Source: Actinomadura alba
Lineage (GTDB): Bacteria > Actinomycetota > Actinomycetes > Streptosporangiales > Streptosporangiaceae
NCBI RefSeq assembly: GCF_014323705.1
Contig: NZ_JABVEC010000005.1
Location: 1-64,000 of the forward strand
Length of the DNA stretch: 64,000 nt
Direction: 5' to 3'
A program made the position numbers and the translations under genes. The notes below the pieces were generated by a model. That model was not told where the DNA came from. It searched no databases and was given only the letters and a program-made list of their open reading frames with translations. This document shows, in pieces, positions 51,144-61,154 of this stretch (the first letter of the stretch is position 1; each line of letters begins with the position of its first letter).

Positions 51144-52796
51144 TCAGATCTCGTCGCCGGCCAGCACCGCGTCGGCGTCGACGATGCGGTAGGCGTAGCC
51201 CTGCTCGGCGAGGAAGCGCTGCCGGTGGGCGGCGTAGTCCTGGTCGAGGGTGTCACGGGAGACCACCGCGTAGAAGCGGGCGCCACCGCCGGATGCCTTG
51301 GGCCGCAGCACCCGGCCGAGCCGCTGTGCCTCCTCCTGTCGGGAGCCGAACGCGCCGGAGATCTGGATCGCCACTGAGGCCTCGGGAAGGTCGATGGAGA
51401 AGTTGGCCACCTTGGAGACGACCAGACAGGAGATCTCACCGGATCGGAATGCATCGAACAGCCGTTCTCGTTCCCGGATCCGGGTCTCGCCCTTGATGAC
51501 CGGGGCGTCGAGACGTTCGGCCAGCTCGTCGAGCTGGTCGATGTACTGGCCGATGACCAGGGTCTGCTCTCCGGCATGCCGGGTCACCAGGGTCTCGACC
51601 ACCTGGGACTTGGTCTCGGTCGTGGCGCAGAACCGGTAGCGCTCCTCCGGCTCGGCGGTCGCGTAGGCCAGCCGCTCGGAGTCGGTGAGCGTGACGCGCA
51701 CCTCGACGCAGTCGGCCGGCGCGATCCAGCCCTGCGTCTCCATCTCCTTCCACGGGGCGTCATACCGCTTGGGGCCGATCAGCGAGAAGACGTCGCCCTC
51801 GCGGCCGTCCTCTCGTACCAGCGTCGCCGTGAGCCCGAGCCGGCGGCGGGCCTGCAGGTCGGCGGTCATCCGGAAGATCGGCGCGGGCAGCAGGTGCACC
51901 TCGTCGTAGACCACCAGTCCCCAGTCGCGCGCGTCGAACAGCTCCAGGTGCCGGTAGGTGCCCTGCCGCCGGGTGGTCATGATCTGGTACGTGGCTATCG
52001 TGACCGGGCGGACCTCCTTCTTGGTGCCCGTGTACTCGCCGATCTCGTCCTCGGTGAGGGAGGTGCGCTTCAGCAGTTCCTGCTTCCACTGGTGCGCGGA
52101 GACGGTGTTGGTCACCAGGATCAGGGTCGTCGCCCCGGCGTGCGCCATCGCGGCCGCCCCGACGATGGTCTTGCCGGCGCCGCAGGGGAGGACCACCACA
52201 CCGGAGCCGCCGTGCCAGAAGGCGTCGGCGGCGTGCTTCTGGTACGACCGCAGCGCCCAGCCGTCCTCGGCCAGCGAGATCGGGTGCTTCTCGCCGTCGA
52301 CGTACCCGGCGAGGTCCTCGGCGGGCCAGCCCAGTTTCAGCAGTGCCTGCTTGAGCGTTCCCCGCTCGGACGGGTGCACGGCCACGGCGTCCGGGCCGAG
52401 GCGGGCGCCCAGCAGGCCCTTGATCTTCTTGGCGCGGACGACCTCCTCGAGCACCGCGTGGTCGGTCGACAGCAGCACGAGCCCGTGCATCGGGTGCTTC
52501 TCCAGCCGCAACCGCCCGTACCGCGCCATCGTGTCGGCCACGTCGACGAGCAGCGCGTGCGGCACGGGATAGCGGGAGAACTTCAGCAGCGCGTCGACGA
52601 CCTGCTCGGCGTCGTGCCCGGCCGCGCGGGCATTCCACAGCGCGAGCGGGGTCACCCGGTAGGTGTGAACGTGCTCGGGTGCCCGCTCGAGCTCGGCGAA
52701 CGGGGCGATCTCCCTGCGGCACTGGTCGGCGAGGTCATGATCGACCTCGAGCAGCAGGGTCTTGTCGGACTGGACGATGAGCGGGCCGTCGGTCAC
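51144..52796 (-). CDS. xpb: XPB/Rad25-type DNA repair helicase
   Basis: From GTG 52796 (AAAGGC upstream) the protein has 550 residues. An N-terminal damage-recognition-like domain is followed by superfamily 2 helicase motifs: LPCGAGKT with Lys209, DEVH (298-301), LTATLVRED, and the C-terminal QRLGRVLRPK. XPB homologues (ErcC3 in mycobacteria) unwind 3'-5' DNA in repair and pair with nucleases in some species. A protein with Helicase_C_3 character is encoded nearby at 53402-55858. Confidence 0.92.
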   Translation of the reverse strand: MTDGPLIVQSDKTLLLEVDHDLADQCRREIAPFAELERAPEHVHTYRVTPLALWNARAAGHDAEQVVDALLKFSRYPVPHALLVDVADTMARYGRLRLEKHPMHGLVLLSTDHAVLEEVVRAKKIKGLLGARLGPDAVAVHPSERGTLKQALLKLGWPAEDLAGYVDGEKHPISLAEDGWALRSYQKHAADAFWHGGSGVVVLPCGAGKTIVGAAAMAHAGATTLILVTNTVSAHQWKQELLKRTSLTEDEIGEYTGTKKEVRPVTIATYQIMTTRRQGTYRHLELFDARDWGLVVYDEVHLLPAPIFRMTADLQARRRLGLTATLVREDGREGDVFSLIGPKRYDAPWKEMETQGWIAPADCVEVRVTLTDSERLAYATAEPEERYRFCATTETKSQVVETLVTRHAGEQTLVIGQYIDQLDELAERLDAPVIKGETRIRERERLFDAFRSGEISCLVVSKVANFSIDLPEASVAIQISGAFGSRQEEAQRLGRVLRPKASGGGARFYAVVSRDTLDQDYAAHRQRFLAEQGYAYRIVDADAVLAGDEI

Positions 52797-52899
52797 TGGC
52801 TGCCTTTCAGACTGAGGACAACAAGTGTGCAACAGCCGGAGACCCCCTGTGTCTTCCCCGGTGACTTCCCGCCCGTGTTTCTCCCGCGTGCGGCCGCTC

Positions 52900-53244
52900 T
52901 CAGAAGTCGCTGCTGGAGGAGCCGCTGTCGAACCCGCCGATCAGGATGAGCACCACGATCGCAGTGATGACGATCACGACGTTGGCGGCGAAGATCACCC
53001 AGCTCCACGCGGTCAGAGAGCGCGCAGACTCGGGATCGGTGGCGAACCGGTTGACGGCGATCGCTGAGGTGACGATGCCCGGGATGGCCAAGAGGTTGCA
53101 GCACAGCACCGTGAACAGGATGTTGCAGATCATCGCGCCGATCGCCGAACCGCTGCCGGACGAGCCGTGGGGGACGCCCGGAGGGCCGTAACCCTGGCCG
53201 TACGGGTCCTGCCAGCCCGGAGGTTGACCTCCATATCCGCTCAC
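52900..53244 (-). CDS. CD225/dispanin-like or DUF4190 membrane protein
   Basis: GTG 53244 with GGAAGG upstream gives 114 residues. A Gly/Pro/Tyr-rich N-terminus (GYGGQPPGWQDPYGQGYGPP) precedes two membrane segments (AMICNILFTVLCCNLLAIPG, ANVVIVITAIVVLILIGG). CNILFTVLCCNLLAIPG with double Cys resembles the CD225 domain. The role is unknown. Confidence 0.7.
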   Translation of the reverse strand: MSGYGGQPPGWQDPYGQGYGPPGVPHGSSGSGSAIGAMICNILFTVLCCNLLAIPGIVTSAIAVNRFATDPESARSLTAWSWVIFAANVVIVITAIVVLILIGGFDSGSSSSDF

Positions 53245-53401
53245 AGCAGTCCTTCCCCCTACCGGCCAAGATCTGAAGATTACTCGCTCGATGGTGTCAA
53301 TGGTTGGACTGAATCCGCTATCTCCTGGTTCCCTCCGGCAGCCAAAGAGGGCGCACGGATGGGATTAGTGACGGATCGGGCCCGAGGCGAACGTTGCGCG
53401 G

Positions 53402-55858
53402 TCAGGGCGCGGAGGAGTCGGGGGCGTCGACTTCGGCCATTCCGGTGATGCGGTGCAGGGCGAAGCGCTGCACCGAGGCGCGGGTGGCGTCGTAGGCGGT
53501 CAAGAACCCGCCCTCGACCCGGACCGGCTCGACGATGCGGCTGGACGCCTGGCCCTGCTGGTCCAGATAGCCGATCCATACGCGTGAGCCTCGTTCGACC
53601 GCGCCGCGCAGCTCCTCGATCGTCGCCATCGAGGGCGTACGCGGTGGTTCGCCGGCGGGGGCCGTGAGCCGGGCGGCCTCTTCTCCGGCGCGCAGCGCCC
53701 GCACGGCGGCCGTGATGACCGACGGGTCGAGCGACAGCCGAAGGCCGTCCGCCGCGGTCTCGGGGTACAACCGGGCCGTCGGCTCGGCGCGGTGGGTGTC
53801 GAGCCGGGTTATCACCACGCCGCCCTCCGATGACTCCGCGACGGGGGCGAGGCCGAGGCCGCGCAGCGCCTCCAGGAGTTCGTGCCGCTGCAGCCGCGAG
53901 GCGATCACGGTCGGCGCCAGCCGGTGCAGCCGCAGCGCACCGGCCCGCCGGTCGGCCATGAGCTCGTCGAGCGTCGCGGGGTCGTCGGTCCGGATGTAGC
54001 ACGAGGCGATGCCGACCCGCAGGTGCCCGTGCCGCCGGGCCACGTCCTCGATGAGATAGGTCAGCGGCTGGGGGATCGGCGTCGCCGAATGCCGCGTGAG
54101 CAGGTCGGCCAACTCGGCCGCCGTGCGTCCCGCGTCCAGAGCGCGCCGTACCGACTCGGCGGTGAACCGGAAGACGGTCGCTCCGCCCGTCGACTCCACA
54201 TCGGCCATCAGCGCGAGCTCGCGGGCCAGTTCGGTGACGAGCGGGCCGGGGGCGATCGCCGTGAGATCGGCCTGGACCAGCACGTGATCGACCGGCTCCG
54301 GCAGGACCTTGACGAGCTCGTTGGTCGCGTCCCGGCCGGACGATGCCCGGTCGGAGAGCAACGCCCGCGCGTGCGACGACAGCGCACCGAGCCCGGTCAG
54401 GCCCAGCATCTCCGCCTCGCGCAGCGTCCATCCGACCAGCTGATCCCGGAGCCGCCGCCCGCGCCGTGGCTCGCGCCACGCGAGATGCTCGCGTACGGCG
54501 TCGGCGTCCGGTGCCGCCCCGGCCGAGGCCAACGCGAGCAGTACCGCTCTGCGGGTGTGCGCCGCGATGCCCCGCACCGATTCGTCGGCGAGCGCGTTGA
54601 TGGCCTTGTCCCGGCTGTCCCGTTCGCCGACCAGTCCGGGAACCCGGTCGCCGTTCAGCCATCCGGTGACCAGTTCGGCCCACCGAGTCGCGGTGTCGCG
54701 CATGCGCCACACGTCATACGCCTTGGTGGGCAGCCACTCGCCGTCGGTGTCGCCGGTACGGGCGAGCAGCCCGCTCGTGTAGGCCGCCTCGATCAGCAGC
54801 GCGGCTCTCCACTGCTCGACGTCGAGCAGTGCGGCCGTCGCGCGCAGATCTCGTACACCGAGACCACCGGTGCGCAGCACCGCCGGCGGATCGACGCCCC
54901 AGCGCTCCAGCAGGTCCTCGACCAGCCGTACGACGGTGAAAGCCGCCCCGCCCGCCGTCCGGTCGATCAGTGCTCGGTCGCGTACGGCACCCTCGAGCGG
55001 CGGCGGTTCGGTCGTGAGATCGCGGAAGAGCCGGCCCTTCCGCAGGAAGAGGGCCACCTCACGCGGGAGCGTGACCGTCCGGTCGTCGGTGGCCACCAGG
55101 AGGCCGCGTGCCAGCAACCGCTCGATCGGGCTGTTCGCGGAGTCGACCCGCACCGCCCGGCGGGCGTTGTCGACCCGGCCGATCGGGGGCCCCCACGCCA
55201 GCTCGTTCAGGGCGCCGGCCGCAGCCGGGCCCGCGGCATGGATCAGATCATCGGGAGCGGTGAGACGGTCGGCGAGCACGGTGGTCAGCTCAGCGGGGTC
55301 GGCGAAGGCGTTGACCGACGGCAGCCCCAGGGCGTCGAAGAGCATCCGGAGCCGGTCGGCGGAGTAGCTCGCGAAGGCCTCGCGCGCGGGCGGGCCGAGC
55401 CCGGCAGGGTGCGGGAGCGCCTGCCGCAGGCCCGGAGCGGTGCGCAGAGCGTCGTCGTCGCCCCAGACCACGCCGTGCGCGCGGAGGCGGTCGACGGCGG
55501 CTCGCACGTCTGCGCCGGAGACGCCTGTGCCGGAGACGCCCGTGCCAGAGGCGCCCGTGCCAGAGAGGTCCGTGCCAGAGCGGTCCGTGCCCGCGTTGCC
55601 CGCGGGATCGCCGGCCAGGGTGCCGGCGAGCATCTCGTGGGTCACGGGTTGCGTCAGGACCAGCAGGGCCTCGAGCACGTTCAGGGTGAACCGGTCGAGC
55701 CGGTCAAGCGCGCGGGAGAGCGAGGCCGGGGCGGCCGCCCGCGCGGCGAGGGCGCCGAGGTCCGCGGGCACGGGGGTGATCAACTCCGGCCGCAGGGCGA
55801 GCAAGGTGCGCAGGTCGTCGTCACCGCGCGCTCGCAACCAGTCCGCGTAGGAGTCCAT
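53402..55858 (-). CDS. helicase-associated protein (Helicase_C_3 type), XPB partner candidate
   Basis: ATG 55858 gives 818 residues (MDSYADWLRARGDDDLRTLL). The protein contains winged-helix-like segments and a C-terminal domain resembling the XPB/Ssl2-like N-terminal or Helicase_C_3 domain (VLVQADLTAIAPGPL, LAREL, YLIEDVARRHGHLRVG). There is no Walker A motif, so it is not itself an ATPase. In actinobacteria such genes sit beside xpb, suggesting a shared DNA-repair role. A low-complexity insert near residue 115 has SGTGVSGTGVSG repeats. Confidence 0.8.
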   Translation of the reverse strand: MDSYADWLRARGDDDLRTLLALRPELITPVPADLGALAARAAAPASLSRALDRLDRFTLNVLEALLVLTQPVTHEMLAGTLAGDPAGNAGTDRSGTDLSGTGASGTGVSGTGVSGADVRAAVDRLRAHGVVWGDDDALRTAPGLRQALPHPAGLGPPAREAFASYSADRLRMLFDALGLPSVNAFADPAELTTVLADRLTAPDDLIHAAGPAAAGALNELAWGPPIGRVDNARRAVRVDSANSPIERLLARGLLVATDDRTVTLPREVALFLRKGRLFRDLTTEPPPLEGAVRDRALIDRTAGGAAFTVVRLVEDLLERWGVDPPAVLRTGGLGVRDLRATAALLDVEQWRAALLIEAAYTSGLLARTGDTDGEWLPTKAYDVWRMRDTATRWAELVTGWLNGDRVPGLVGERDSRDKAINALADESVRGIAAHTRRAVLLALASAGAAPDADAVREHLAWREPRRGRRLRDQLVGWTLREAEMLGLTGLGALSSHARALLSDRASSGRDATNELVKVLPEPVDHVLVQADLTAIAPGPLVTELARELALMADVESTGGATVFRFTAESVRRALDAGRTAAELADLLTRHSATPIPQPLTYLIEDVARRHGHLRVGIASCYIRTDDPATLDELMADRRAGALRLHRLAPTVIASRLQRHELLEALRGLGLAPVAESSEGGVVITRLDTHRAEPTARLYPETAADGLRLSLDPSVITAAVRALRAGEEAARLTAPAGEPPRTPSMATIEELRGAVERGSRVWIGYLDQQGQASSRIVEPVRVEGGFLTAYDATRASVQRFALHRITGMAEVDAPDSSAP

Positions 55859-55934
55859 CCGTACAAAGTAACCGGGCGCCGAAGCGCTTCGGTGAAGCAC
55901 GGTCAACGTACGGCACAGGTGAGGTGCGGGGCGC

Positions 55935-56549
55935 TCAGGCGGGGGTACGGTCGCCGCTGACCAGCCCGAGGGCGAGGCGGGCCCATGCGGCGACGAACCG
56001 CTTCTCGTCGATCCGCTTGGGGGGCTCGTAGAGCGACTCGTTGGCCAGCCAGTAGTTCACGACCGCCCCGCCCAGGATCGAGGCGACCGCGGGCCAGTCC
56101 TCGTCGGCGCCGGCGAATTCGGGCTGGGCCGACAGCCAGGTCGCGATGCCGTCGTACAGCGGGTTGACGATGCCTTCGCGCATCTCGGCCACCAGGTCGG
56201 GGAACTGATCGAGGTCGCGGAACAGCACTCTGATCAGGTCCTGCTCCTCGCGCATCTTCGCCAGCCCGACCTGGCAGGCGAGGCTGAGCCGGGATGCCAG
56301 CGGCTCGTCGTGGAGTGCGCTCGCCTGCTGCAGGTAGGTGCTCAGCTGCTCCCTGGTCCGGGTGATGTGCTCGCGGATGGCCGCGGCGAGCACCTCTTCC
56401 TTGGAGCGGAAATGCCGGTAGAGGCCGCCCGCGCCGGGCGACAGCCCCGAGGCCGCCTCGATCTCCGCCACCGAGGTGGCGGCATAACCCCGATCGGCGA
56501 ACAGCCGCAGCGCCTCGGCCACGATCCGCTCGCGCGTGGATCTCGTCAT
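55935..56549 (-). CDS. TetR/AcrR family transcriptional regulator
   Basis: ATG 56549 is preceded by GGAGGAACACG. The 204-residue protein has the TetR DNA-binding domain (RIVAEALRLFADRGYAATSV, then AEIEAASGLSPGAGGLYRHF) and a helical ligand domain. It is not next to an obvious target transporter; the nearest neighbours are the XPB-partner gene and a GNAT-like gene, so its target is unknown. Confidence 0.9.
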   Translation of the reverse strand: MTRSTRERIVAEALRLFADRGYAATSVAEIEAASGLSPGAGGLYRHFRSKEEVLAAAIREHITRTREQLSTYLQQASALHDEPLASRLSLACQVGLAKMREEQDLIRVLFRDLDQFPDLVAEMREGIVNPLYDGIATWLSAQPEFAGADEDWPAVASILGGAVVNYWLANESLYEPPKRIDEKRFVAAWARLALGLVSGDRTPA

Positions 56550-56836
56550 CGTCGTGTTCCTCCGGCAAGACACTACTGCCGTCTCGTAAGACTTATGCCC
56601 GCGATACGCCCCCCGGTCGATGATCTTCTATGCGGGGCCCAGGCCGCTGACCTGATGGGCCGACCGGATGTATGGCCGGACGAATGGTGGGATGGACGGA
56701 CACGTGCGTGAAACACGGCTCTCCCGCACGGCCGGCACTTGCCCGGCGTTCGAAGCATGTTGCCGTGGTGATCTCCCGCGTCCGCCCGTAGGGCCACTAG
56801 AGTTCGGTGACCGCTCGTCGATGGAAGGGGTCTGAG

Positions 56837-57334
56837 GTGACCTTCCTGCCCGAAGACTTCGTTGTGCCCACCCTGGTGGCCGGACTGCGGTTCCGGATTC
56901 GGCCCATCACGGTGCACGACGTGGTGAAGGTGTACGACGCGGTCATGAGCAGCCGTGAGCACCTCTGGGCGGAATTCGGCGATGTCTGGGGCTGGCCGCG
57001 GGCCGGCCTGACCCTGGAAGAGACCCTGATCGACGTGGCGTGGCGTCAGCGGGAGGGCGAGCTGCGCCGATCGTTCAGCTTCGCGGTCCTGACCACGGAC
57101 GAGTCGCGGTTGCTCGGCGCGGTCCGGATCGATCCACCGGGCAAGCTCGGCGTGGACGCCGAGGCCGGCTTCTGGGTGCGCAGTGACCAGGACGGATCGA
57201 GTGTGGCGGCGGAGCTCGAGGACTTCGTCCGGGAGTGGGTGACCACCACCTGGCCGTTCAAGACCGTTCGCTACCCGGGGCGGGACATCTCCTGGGACGA
57301 ATGGCACGCGCTGCCGTCGGTCGAGCACCCCTGA
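56837..57334 (+). CDS. GNAT-like acetyltransferase family protein
   Basis: GTG 56837 with AAGGGG upstream gives 165 residues. The start LRFRIRPITVHDVVKVYDAV and the FAVLTTDESRLLGAVRID and EAGFWV strands follow the GNAT order. The C-terminal half lacks an obvious Q/RxxGxG/A acetyl-CoA loop, so activity is uncertain. Confidence 0.65.
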   Translation: MTFLPEDFVVPTLVAGLRFRIRPITVHDVVKVYDAVMSSREHLWAEFGDVWGWPRAGLTLEETLIDVAWRQREGELRRSFSFAVLTTDESRLLGAVRIDPPGKLGVDAEAGFWVRSDQDGSSVAAELEDFVREWVTTTWPFKTVRYPGRDISWDEWHALPSVEHP

Positions 57335-57662
57335 TCTGGCCGCCGGCCCGATCGTCGTGCGGATGTTCCGCCATGACGTCCTCTTCTCCGTCGCGTCGTC
57401 CGGCGCGACCGCCCGAGGTTCAGCGCGGTTCGCTGGGCAGGTACCGGGGTATATCCCGGATCACGAAACTGTTGTTTCGGACGGGCGGATTCGCCAGATC
57501 CGGTCGATAGAAATCAGAGTTGCATTTCACGCCAGACTCCCGCGCCCTCCTACTCGGATCCCGTCGCATCGCCACTACCAGGGGGGCGCGGGTGCGTGTG
57601 CACCGCCGCACCGCACCAGGGCAGTGGCAAATCCACCAAATGCACCTCATACCCTGTCGATC
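57335..57662. other. intergenic region between GNAT-like and HAD genes
   Basis: These 328 bases have slightly lower GC content in the middle (about 57450-57530), suggesting promoters, but no gene or strong hairpin is recognised. The open frame continues upstream of the HAD start without conserved features. Confidence 0.35.
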
Positions 57663-58283
57663 GTGTACGACCGTGATTTCACCGTGGGTTTCGATCTGGA
57701 TATGACGCTCGCCGACACCAGGGCCGGCATCGGCGCCGTTCTCGACGCGCTGAGTGCCGAGAGCGGCGTCTTCATCGACAGCACCCTGAGCGTCACCCGC
57801 CTGGGCCCCCCGTTGGCGATCGAACTGGCCCACTGGTTCACACCCGACGAGGTGCCGGTGATGGTCGCCCGGTTCAGAGAGCTCTATGCCGGAATCGCCA
57901 TTCCCGCGACGACGCCCATGGCCGGTGCCGCGGCCGCTCTCACCGCCGTGCGTGCCGCGGGTGGGCGGGTCGTCGTCGTCACCGCGAAGAACCAGCGCGA
58001 CGCCGAGAGCACCGTCCGCTTCCTGGACCTGCCGGTCGATCGCGTCGTCGGGTCGCTGTGGGCGGCCGAAAAGGGAGTCGCCCTGACGGAGCACGGCGCC
58101 ACGGCCTATGTCGGTGATCACACCGGGGACATCGACGCGGCGCGCGCCGCGTCCGCTTGCAGCGTCGCGGTGGCCACGGGGCCGTTCGATGTTGCGGCGC
58201 TACGGGCCTACGGCGCCGACCTGGTGCTTCCGGATCTGCTCACCTTTCCGGACCGGCTCTCCGAGCTCGGCGTGCTCCCCTGA
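57663..58283 (+). CDS. HAD-superfamily hydrolase (phosphatase-like)
   Basis: GTG 57663 gives 206 residues. Motif I is FDLDMTLADT with Asp11 and Asp13, motif II is VVVTAKN, the conserved Lys region is GVALTEHG, and motif IV is GDHTGDIDAAR. The cap lies between motifs I and II, as in subfamily I phosphatases such as phosphoglycolate phosphatase. Substrate is unknown. The cold-shock gene follows 80 bp downstream. Confidence 0.88.
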   Translation: MYDRDFTVGFDLDMTLADTRAGIGAVLDALSAESGVFIDSTLSVTRLGPPLAIELAHWFTPDEVPVMVARFRELYAGIAIPATTPMAGAAAALTAVRAAGGRVVVVTAKNQRDAESTVRFLDLPVDRVVGSLWAAEKGVALTEHGATAYVGDHTGDIDAARAASACSVAVATGPFDVAALRAYGADLVLPDLLTFPDRLSELGVLP

Positions 58284-58363
58284 CCCCCGATACCGTGTTC
58301 ACCGTTTTGCGGTCGAGGCACTAACCTTGAAGCAATTCACACGAGAGCAGGACGAGGTCACCT

Positions 58364-58759
58364 GTGCCCACTGGCAAGGTCAAGTGGTACGACACCGACA
58401 AGGGTTTCGGATTCCTAACCCGCGATGACGGCGGAGAGGTCTTCGTGCACTCCACCGCGCTGCCGAGCGGCGTCACATCGCTGAAGTCGGGGCAGCGGGT
58501 CGAGTTCGGCGTGGTCGAAGGGCGGCGGGGGCAACAGGCGCTCTCCGTGCGGACCCTCGAGGCGCCACCCTCCGTCGAGAAGTCGGTGGCCAAGGCCCGG
58601 CGCAAGAAGCCCGACGAGATGGTGATGATCATTGAAGATCTCATCAAACTGCTCGACGGGATCTCCAACACCTACCGGCGTGGCAAGCACCCGTCACCCG
58701 GCGACGCGAAGAAGATCGCCACAGTCCTGAATGCCGTCGCCGACGACCTGTCCGCGTAG
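58364..58759 (+). CDS. cold-shock domain protein with C-terminal extension
   Basis: The 131-residue protein begins with a cold-shock domain (TGKVKWYDTDKGFGFLTRDD, VFVHSTAL) and has a C-terminal helical extension of about 60 residues (KKPDEMVMIIEDLIKLLDG). This longer type is typical of actinobacteria and differs from the short cspA at 38042. GTG 58364 is the start. Confidence 0.92.
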   Translation: MPTGKVKWYDTDKGFGFLTRDDGGEVFVHSTALPSGVTSLKSGQRVEFGVVEGRRGQQALSVRTLEAPPSVEKSVAKARRKKPDEMVMIIEDLIKLLDGISNTYRRGKHPSPGDAKKIATVLNAVADDLSA

Positions 58760-58847
58760 CGGGCGCTCGCGGCGTTTCAACGGGTCGTGTGCCTCGACGT
58801 GTCGTGTGTTTCCGGGGGATTCCGTGATTCCTCGGGCCCGCGCGAGT

Positions 58848-60221
58848 TCACGGTGACTTCGCGGTGGCCTCCGCCGCCTCGCCGCTGACGGGACGACGAG
58901 CCCGCCGGGACGTGGCGCGCCGCCGCCGCCGTACCCGCTGTGACAGCAGAAGCGCCAGCGACAGGCCCAGCGCCGCCGCGACGCTCGACAGCGCCACCCG
59001 TCCGTCGAAGCCGGTGGACATTCCGAGCCCGATCAGCCCGCCGAGCACCCACACCAGTTGGTGCAGAGTCTCCGAGACCGCGAAGGTCGAGGAGCGCACC
59101 TCCTCGCCGATCTCCCGCTGGACGACGGCGTCCAGTGAGAGCTTGCCCAGCGACTGGCCGAACGCGCCCACGAACGCCACCGCCAGGGCCGCCCACAGCC
59201 CGAAGAACACGGCGCCCACGGCGGCCATGGTCGTCGCGAAGGCGAGCGTGCCGAACACGATCAGCTGTGGCGCGCGGGCCTTCGCCCGGGCACCGAGCAC
59301 CGTGCCCACCATGCCGCCCGCCCCCGCGCAGGCGGCGAGCAGCCCGAGGGCCAGATTCGGCGAGACCGGGTCGAAGCGCTGCTCCCGGAGCAGGAAGGCG
59401 AGATAGAGGATCAGGAAACCGGAGAACGCGCGGAGCGCCGCATTGGCGAGCATCGCGTCGCCGACCACCGGGCCCACGCGCAGCAGGGTCCGCCATCGGG
59501 CCCGACCGCCCGCCTGTGCCGGCTCGGTGTCGGTCTCGGGCGTGTCGACGTGCTTGGGCAGCCGGATGCTGAAGACGGCGCCCAGGATGAACACCAGCAT
59601 GGCGATGCGCAGCAGCCAGTCGTGACCGATCAGCACCCCCAGGCCCGCTCCGACCGGGGCGGTGATGGAGGCCGCGATCAACCCGGCGAACGACGCTCGG
59701 GCGTTCGCCGTCACGAGTGTGATCTGATCGGGCAGCACGCGCGGTGTGACCGCGCTGCGCAGGACGCCGAAGGCCTTCGACAGCACCAGCACGCCGAACG
59801 CCGCCGGAAGGAAGGTCACCGCGTCGCCGTGCGACACCGCGCCGGCCATCCCCCAGCACAGCAGGCCGCGGGCCAGCATCGTGCCGGCCATCGCGGCCCG
59901 GCGGGCCGAGCGCATCCGGTCCAGAGCCGGGCCGATCAGTGGAGCGATCAAGACGAAGGGCGCCATCGTCACGACGAGGTAGAGCGCGACCTGGCCGCGA
60001 GCCTGGTTCACGTCGAGCCCGAAGAAGATCGTCCCGGCCAGCGCCACGGCCACGAGGGCGTCACCGGCGCTGTTGACGGCATGGGCCTCGATCAGGCCGC
60101 CCAGGCCACTGCGCCCGGCCCCCTGGGCATGCGTCGCACGCCTCGTGGTGCGGGCGATCCGGCGGGTGGCGCCGCGAATCGATCGCCCGGCGCGGCGTAC
60201 CGATCGCCCAGCGCTGTTCAT
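58848..60221 (-). CDS. MFS transporter
   Basis: ATG 60221, with GAGG 6 nt upstream, gives 457 residues. After a basic N-terminal stretch (RSVRRAGRSIRGATRRIARTT) there are about 12 hydrophobic segments, with PLIGPALDRMRSARRAAMA as the loop 2-3 motif. It resembles uncharacterised actinobacterial MFS proteins found next to DUF3027. Substrate is unknown. It diverges from the DUF3027 gene. Confidence 0.85.
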   Translation of the reverse strand: MNSAGRSVRRAGRSIRGATRRIARTTRRATHAQGAGRSGLGGLIEAHAVNSAGDALVAVALAGTIFFGLDVNQARGQVALYLVVTMAPFVLIAPLIGPALDRMRSARRAAMAGTMLARGLLCWGMAGAVSHGDAVTFLPAAFGVLVLSKAFGVLRSAVTPRVLPDQITLVTANARASFAGLIAASITAPVGAGLGVLIGHDWLLRIAMLVFILGAVFSIRLPKHVDTPETDTEPAQAGGRARWRTLLRVGPVVGDAMLANAALRAFSGFLILYLAFLLREQRFDPVSPNLALGLLAACAGAGGMVGTVLGARAKARAPQLIVFGTLAFATTMAAVGAVFFGLWAALAVAFVGAFGQSLGKLSLDAVVQREIGEEVRSSTFAVSETLHQLVWVLGGLIGLGMSTGFDGRVALSSVAAALGLSLALLLSQRVRRRRRATSRRARRPVSGEAAEATAKSP

Positions 60222-60332
60222 GTGCGCCCTCACTCCCATCTCAACAGTCTCTCCGACACTGGCCCTTCCACGGAATCCGTGTCCTAACCGTGGCCCATGG
60301 TGCGCTGTCATGCCCATCCATGGGGGACAATC

Positions 60333-61154
60333 GTGTATGTGAGCCCACTGCCGCGATCGAGTGCCGCGCCCACGCGCCGGACCCGTACCCCCGTCGTCGA
60401 TGCCGCATGCGCGGATGCGGTCGACCTCGCCCATGCAACCGCCGAGGAGACGGCGTGGCCTGGGAAGGTCGGTGAACACCAAGGTCTGCAGGCCGACGGA
60501 GACCGGGTGGTCACCCACTTTTTCGCCTGCCTTGACCCGGCTTATAACGGCTGGCGCTGGGCCGTCACCGTGGCCCGCGCCTCACGCGCGAAGGCCGTGA
60601 CGGTCAGCGAGTGCGTGCTGATGCCGGGCGAGGCGGCCGTGATGCCTCCGCAATGGGTGCCGTGGATCGATCGGCTGCGCCCGGGCGACCTCGGCCCGGG
60701 TGATCTGCTGCCCACCGCGGTGGACGACGCACGGCTGGCCCCCGGTTTCACGCAGGTGGACGACTCGACCGATCGGCAGATGCTGTGGGAACTCGGCCTC
60801 GGCCGGGCCCGGGTGCTGTCCGCCGAGGGCCGCGACGAGGTCGCCACGCGCTGGTACGAGGGGACCGCCGGGCCGCGGACCCCCATCGCCGCGTCGGCCC
60901 CCGCGCCCTGCTCCACCTGCGGATTCTTCGTGCCGCTCGCCGGCTCGCTGCGGCAGTTGTTCGGGGTCTGCTCCAACGAGTACGCCCCCGACGACGGCAA
61001 GGTCGTCGCGGTCGATCACGGTTGCGGCGCGCATTCCGAGGCGGTCGTCGCGCCCTCCGCGGTCGACTACGCCCCGCCGATCGTCGACGAGCTCGGCTAC
61101 GACGTCGTGGCGGCCGGTGCGATGGCCGACGAAGAGGCCCTGGGGCACAGCTGA
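60333..61154 (+). CDS. DUF3027 domain-containing protein
   Basis: From GTG 60333 the protein has 273 residues; GTG 60339 is equally plausible, with GGGGGA upstream. The DUF3027 core includes HFFACLDPAYNGWRWAVTVA and the C-terminal CSTCGFFVPLAGSLRQLFGV with a Cys pair. CxxC plus CSNEY and DHGCGAHSE could bind zinc. The function is unknown; the family is actinobacterial. Confidence 0.85.
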   Translation: MYVSPLPRSSAAPTRRTRTPVVDAACADAVDLAHATAEETAWPGKVGEHQGLQADGDRVVTHFFACLDPAYNGWRWAVTVARASRAKAVTVSECVLMPGEAAVMPPQWVPWIDRLRPGDLGPGDLLPTAVDDARLAPGFTQVDDSTDRQMLWELGLGRARVLSAEGRDEVATRWYEGTAGPRTPIAASAPAPCSTCGFFVPLAGSLRQLFGVCSNEYAPDDGKVVAVDHGCGAHSEAVVAPSAVDYAPPIVDELGYDVVAAGAMADEEALGHS

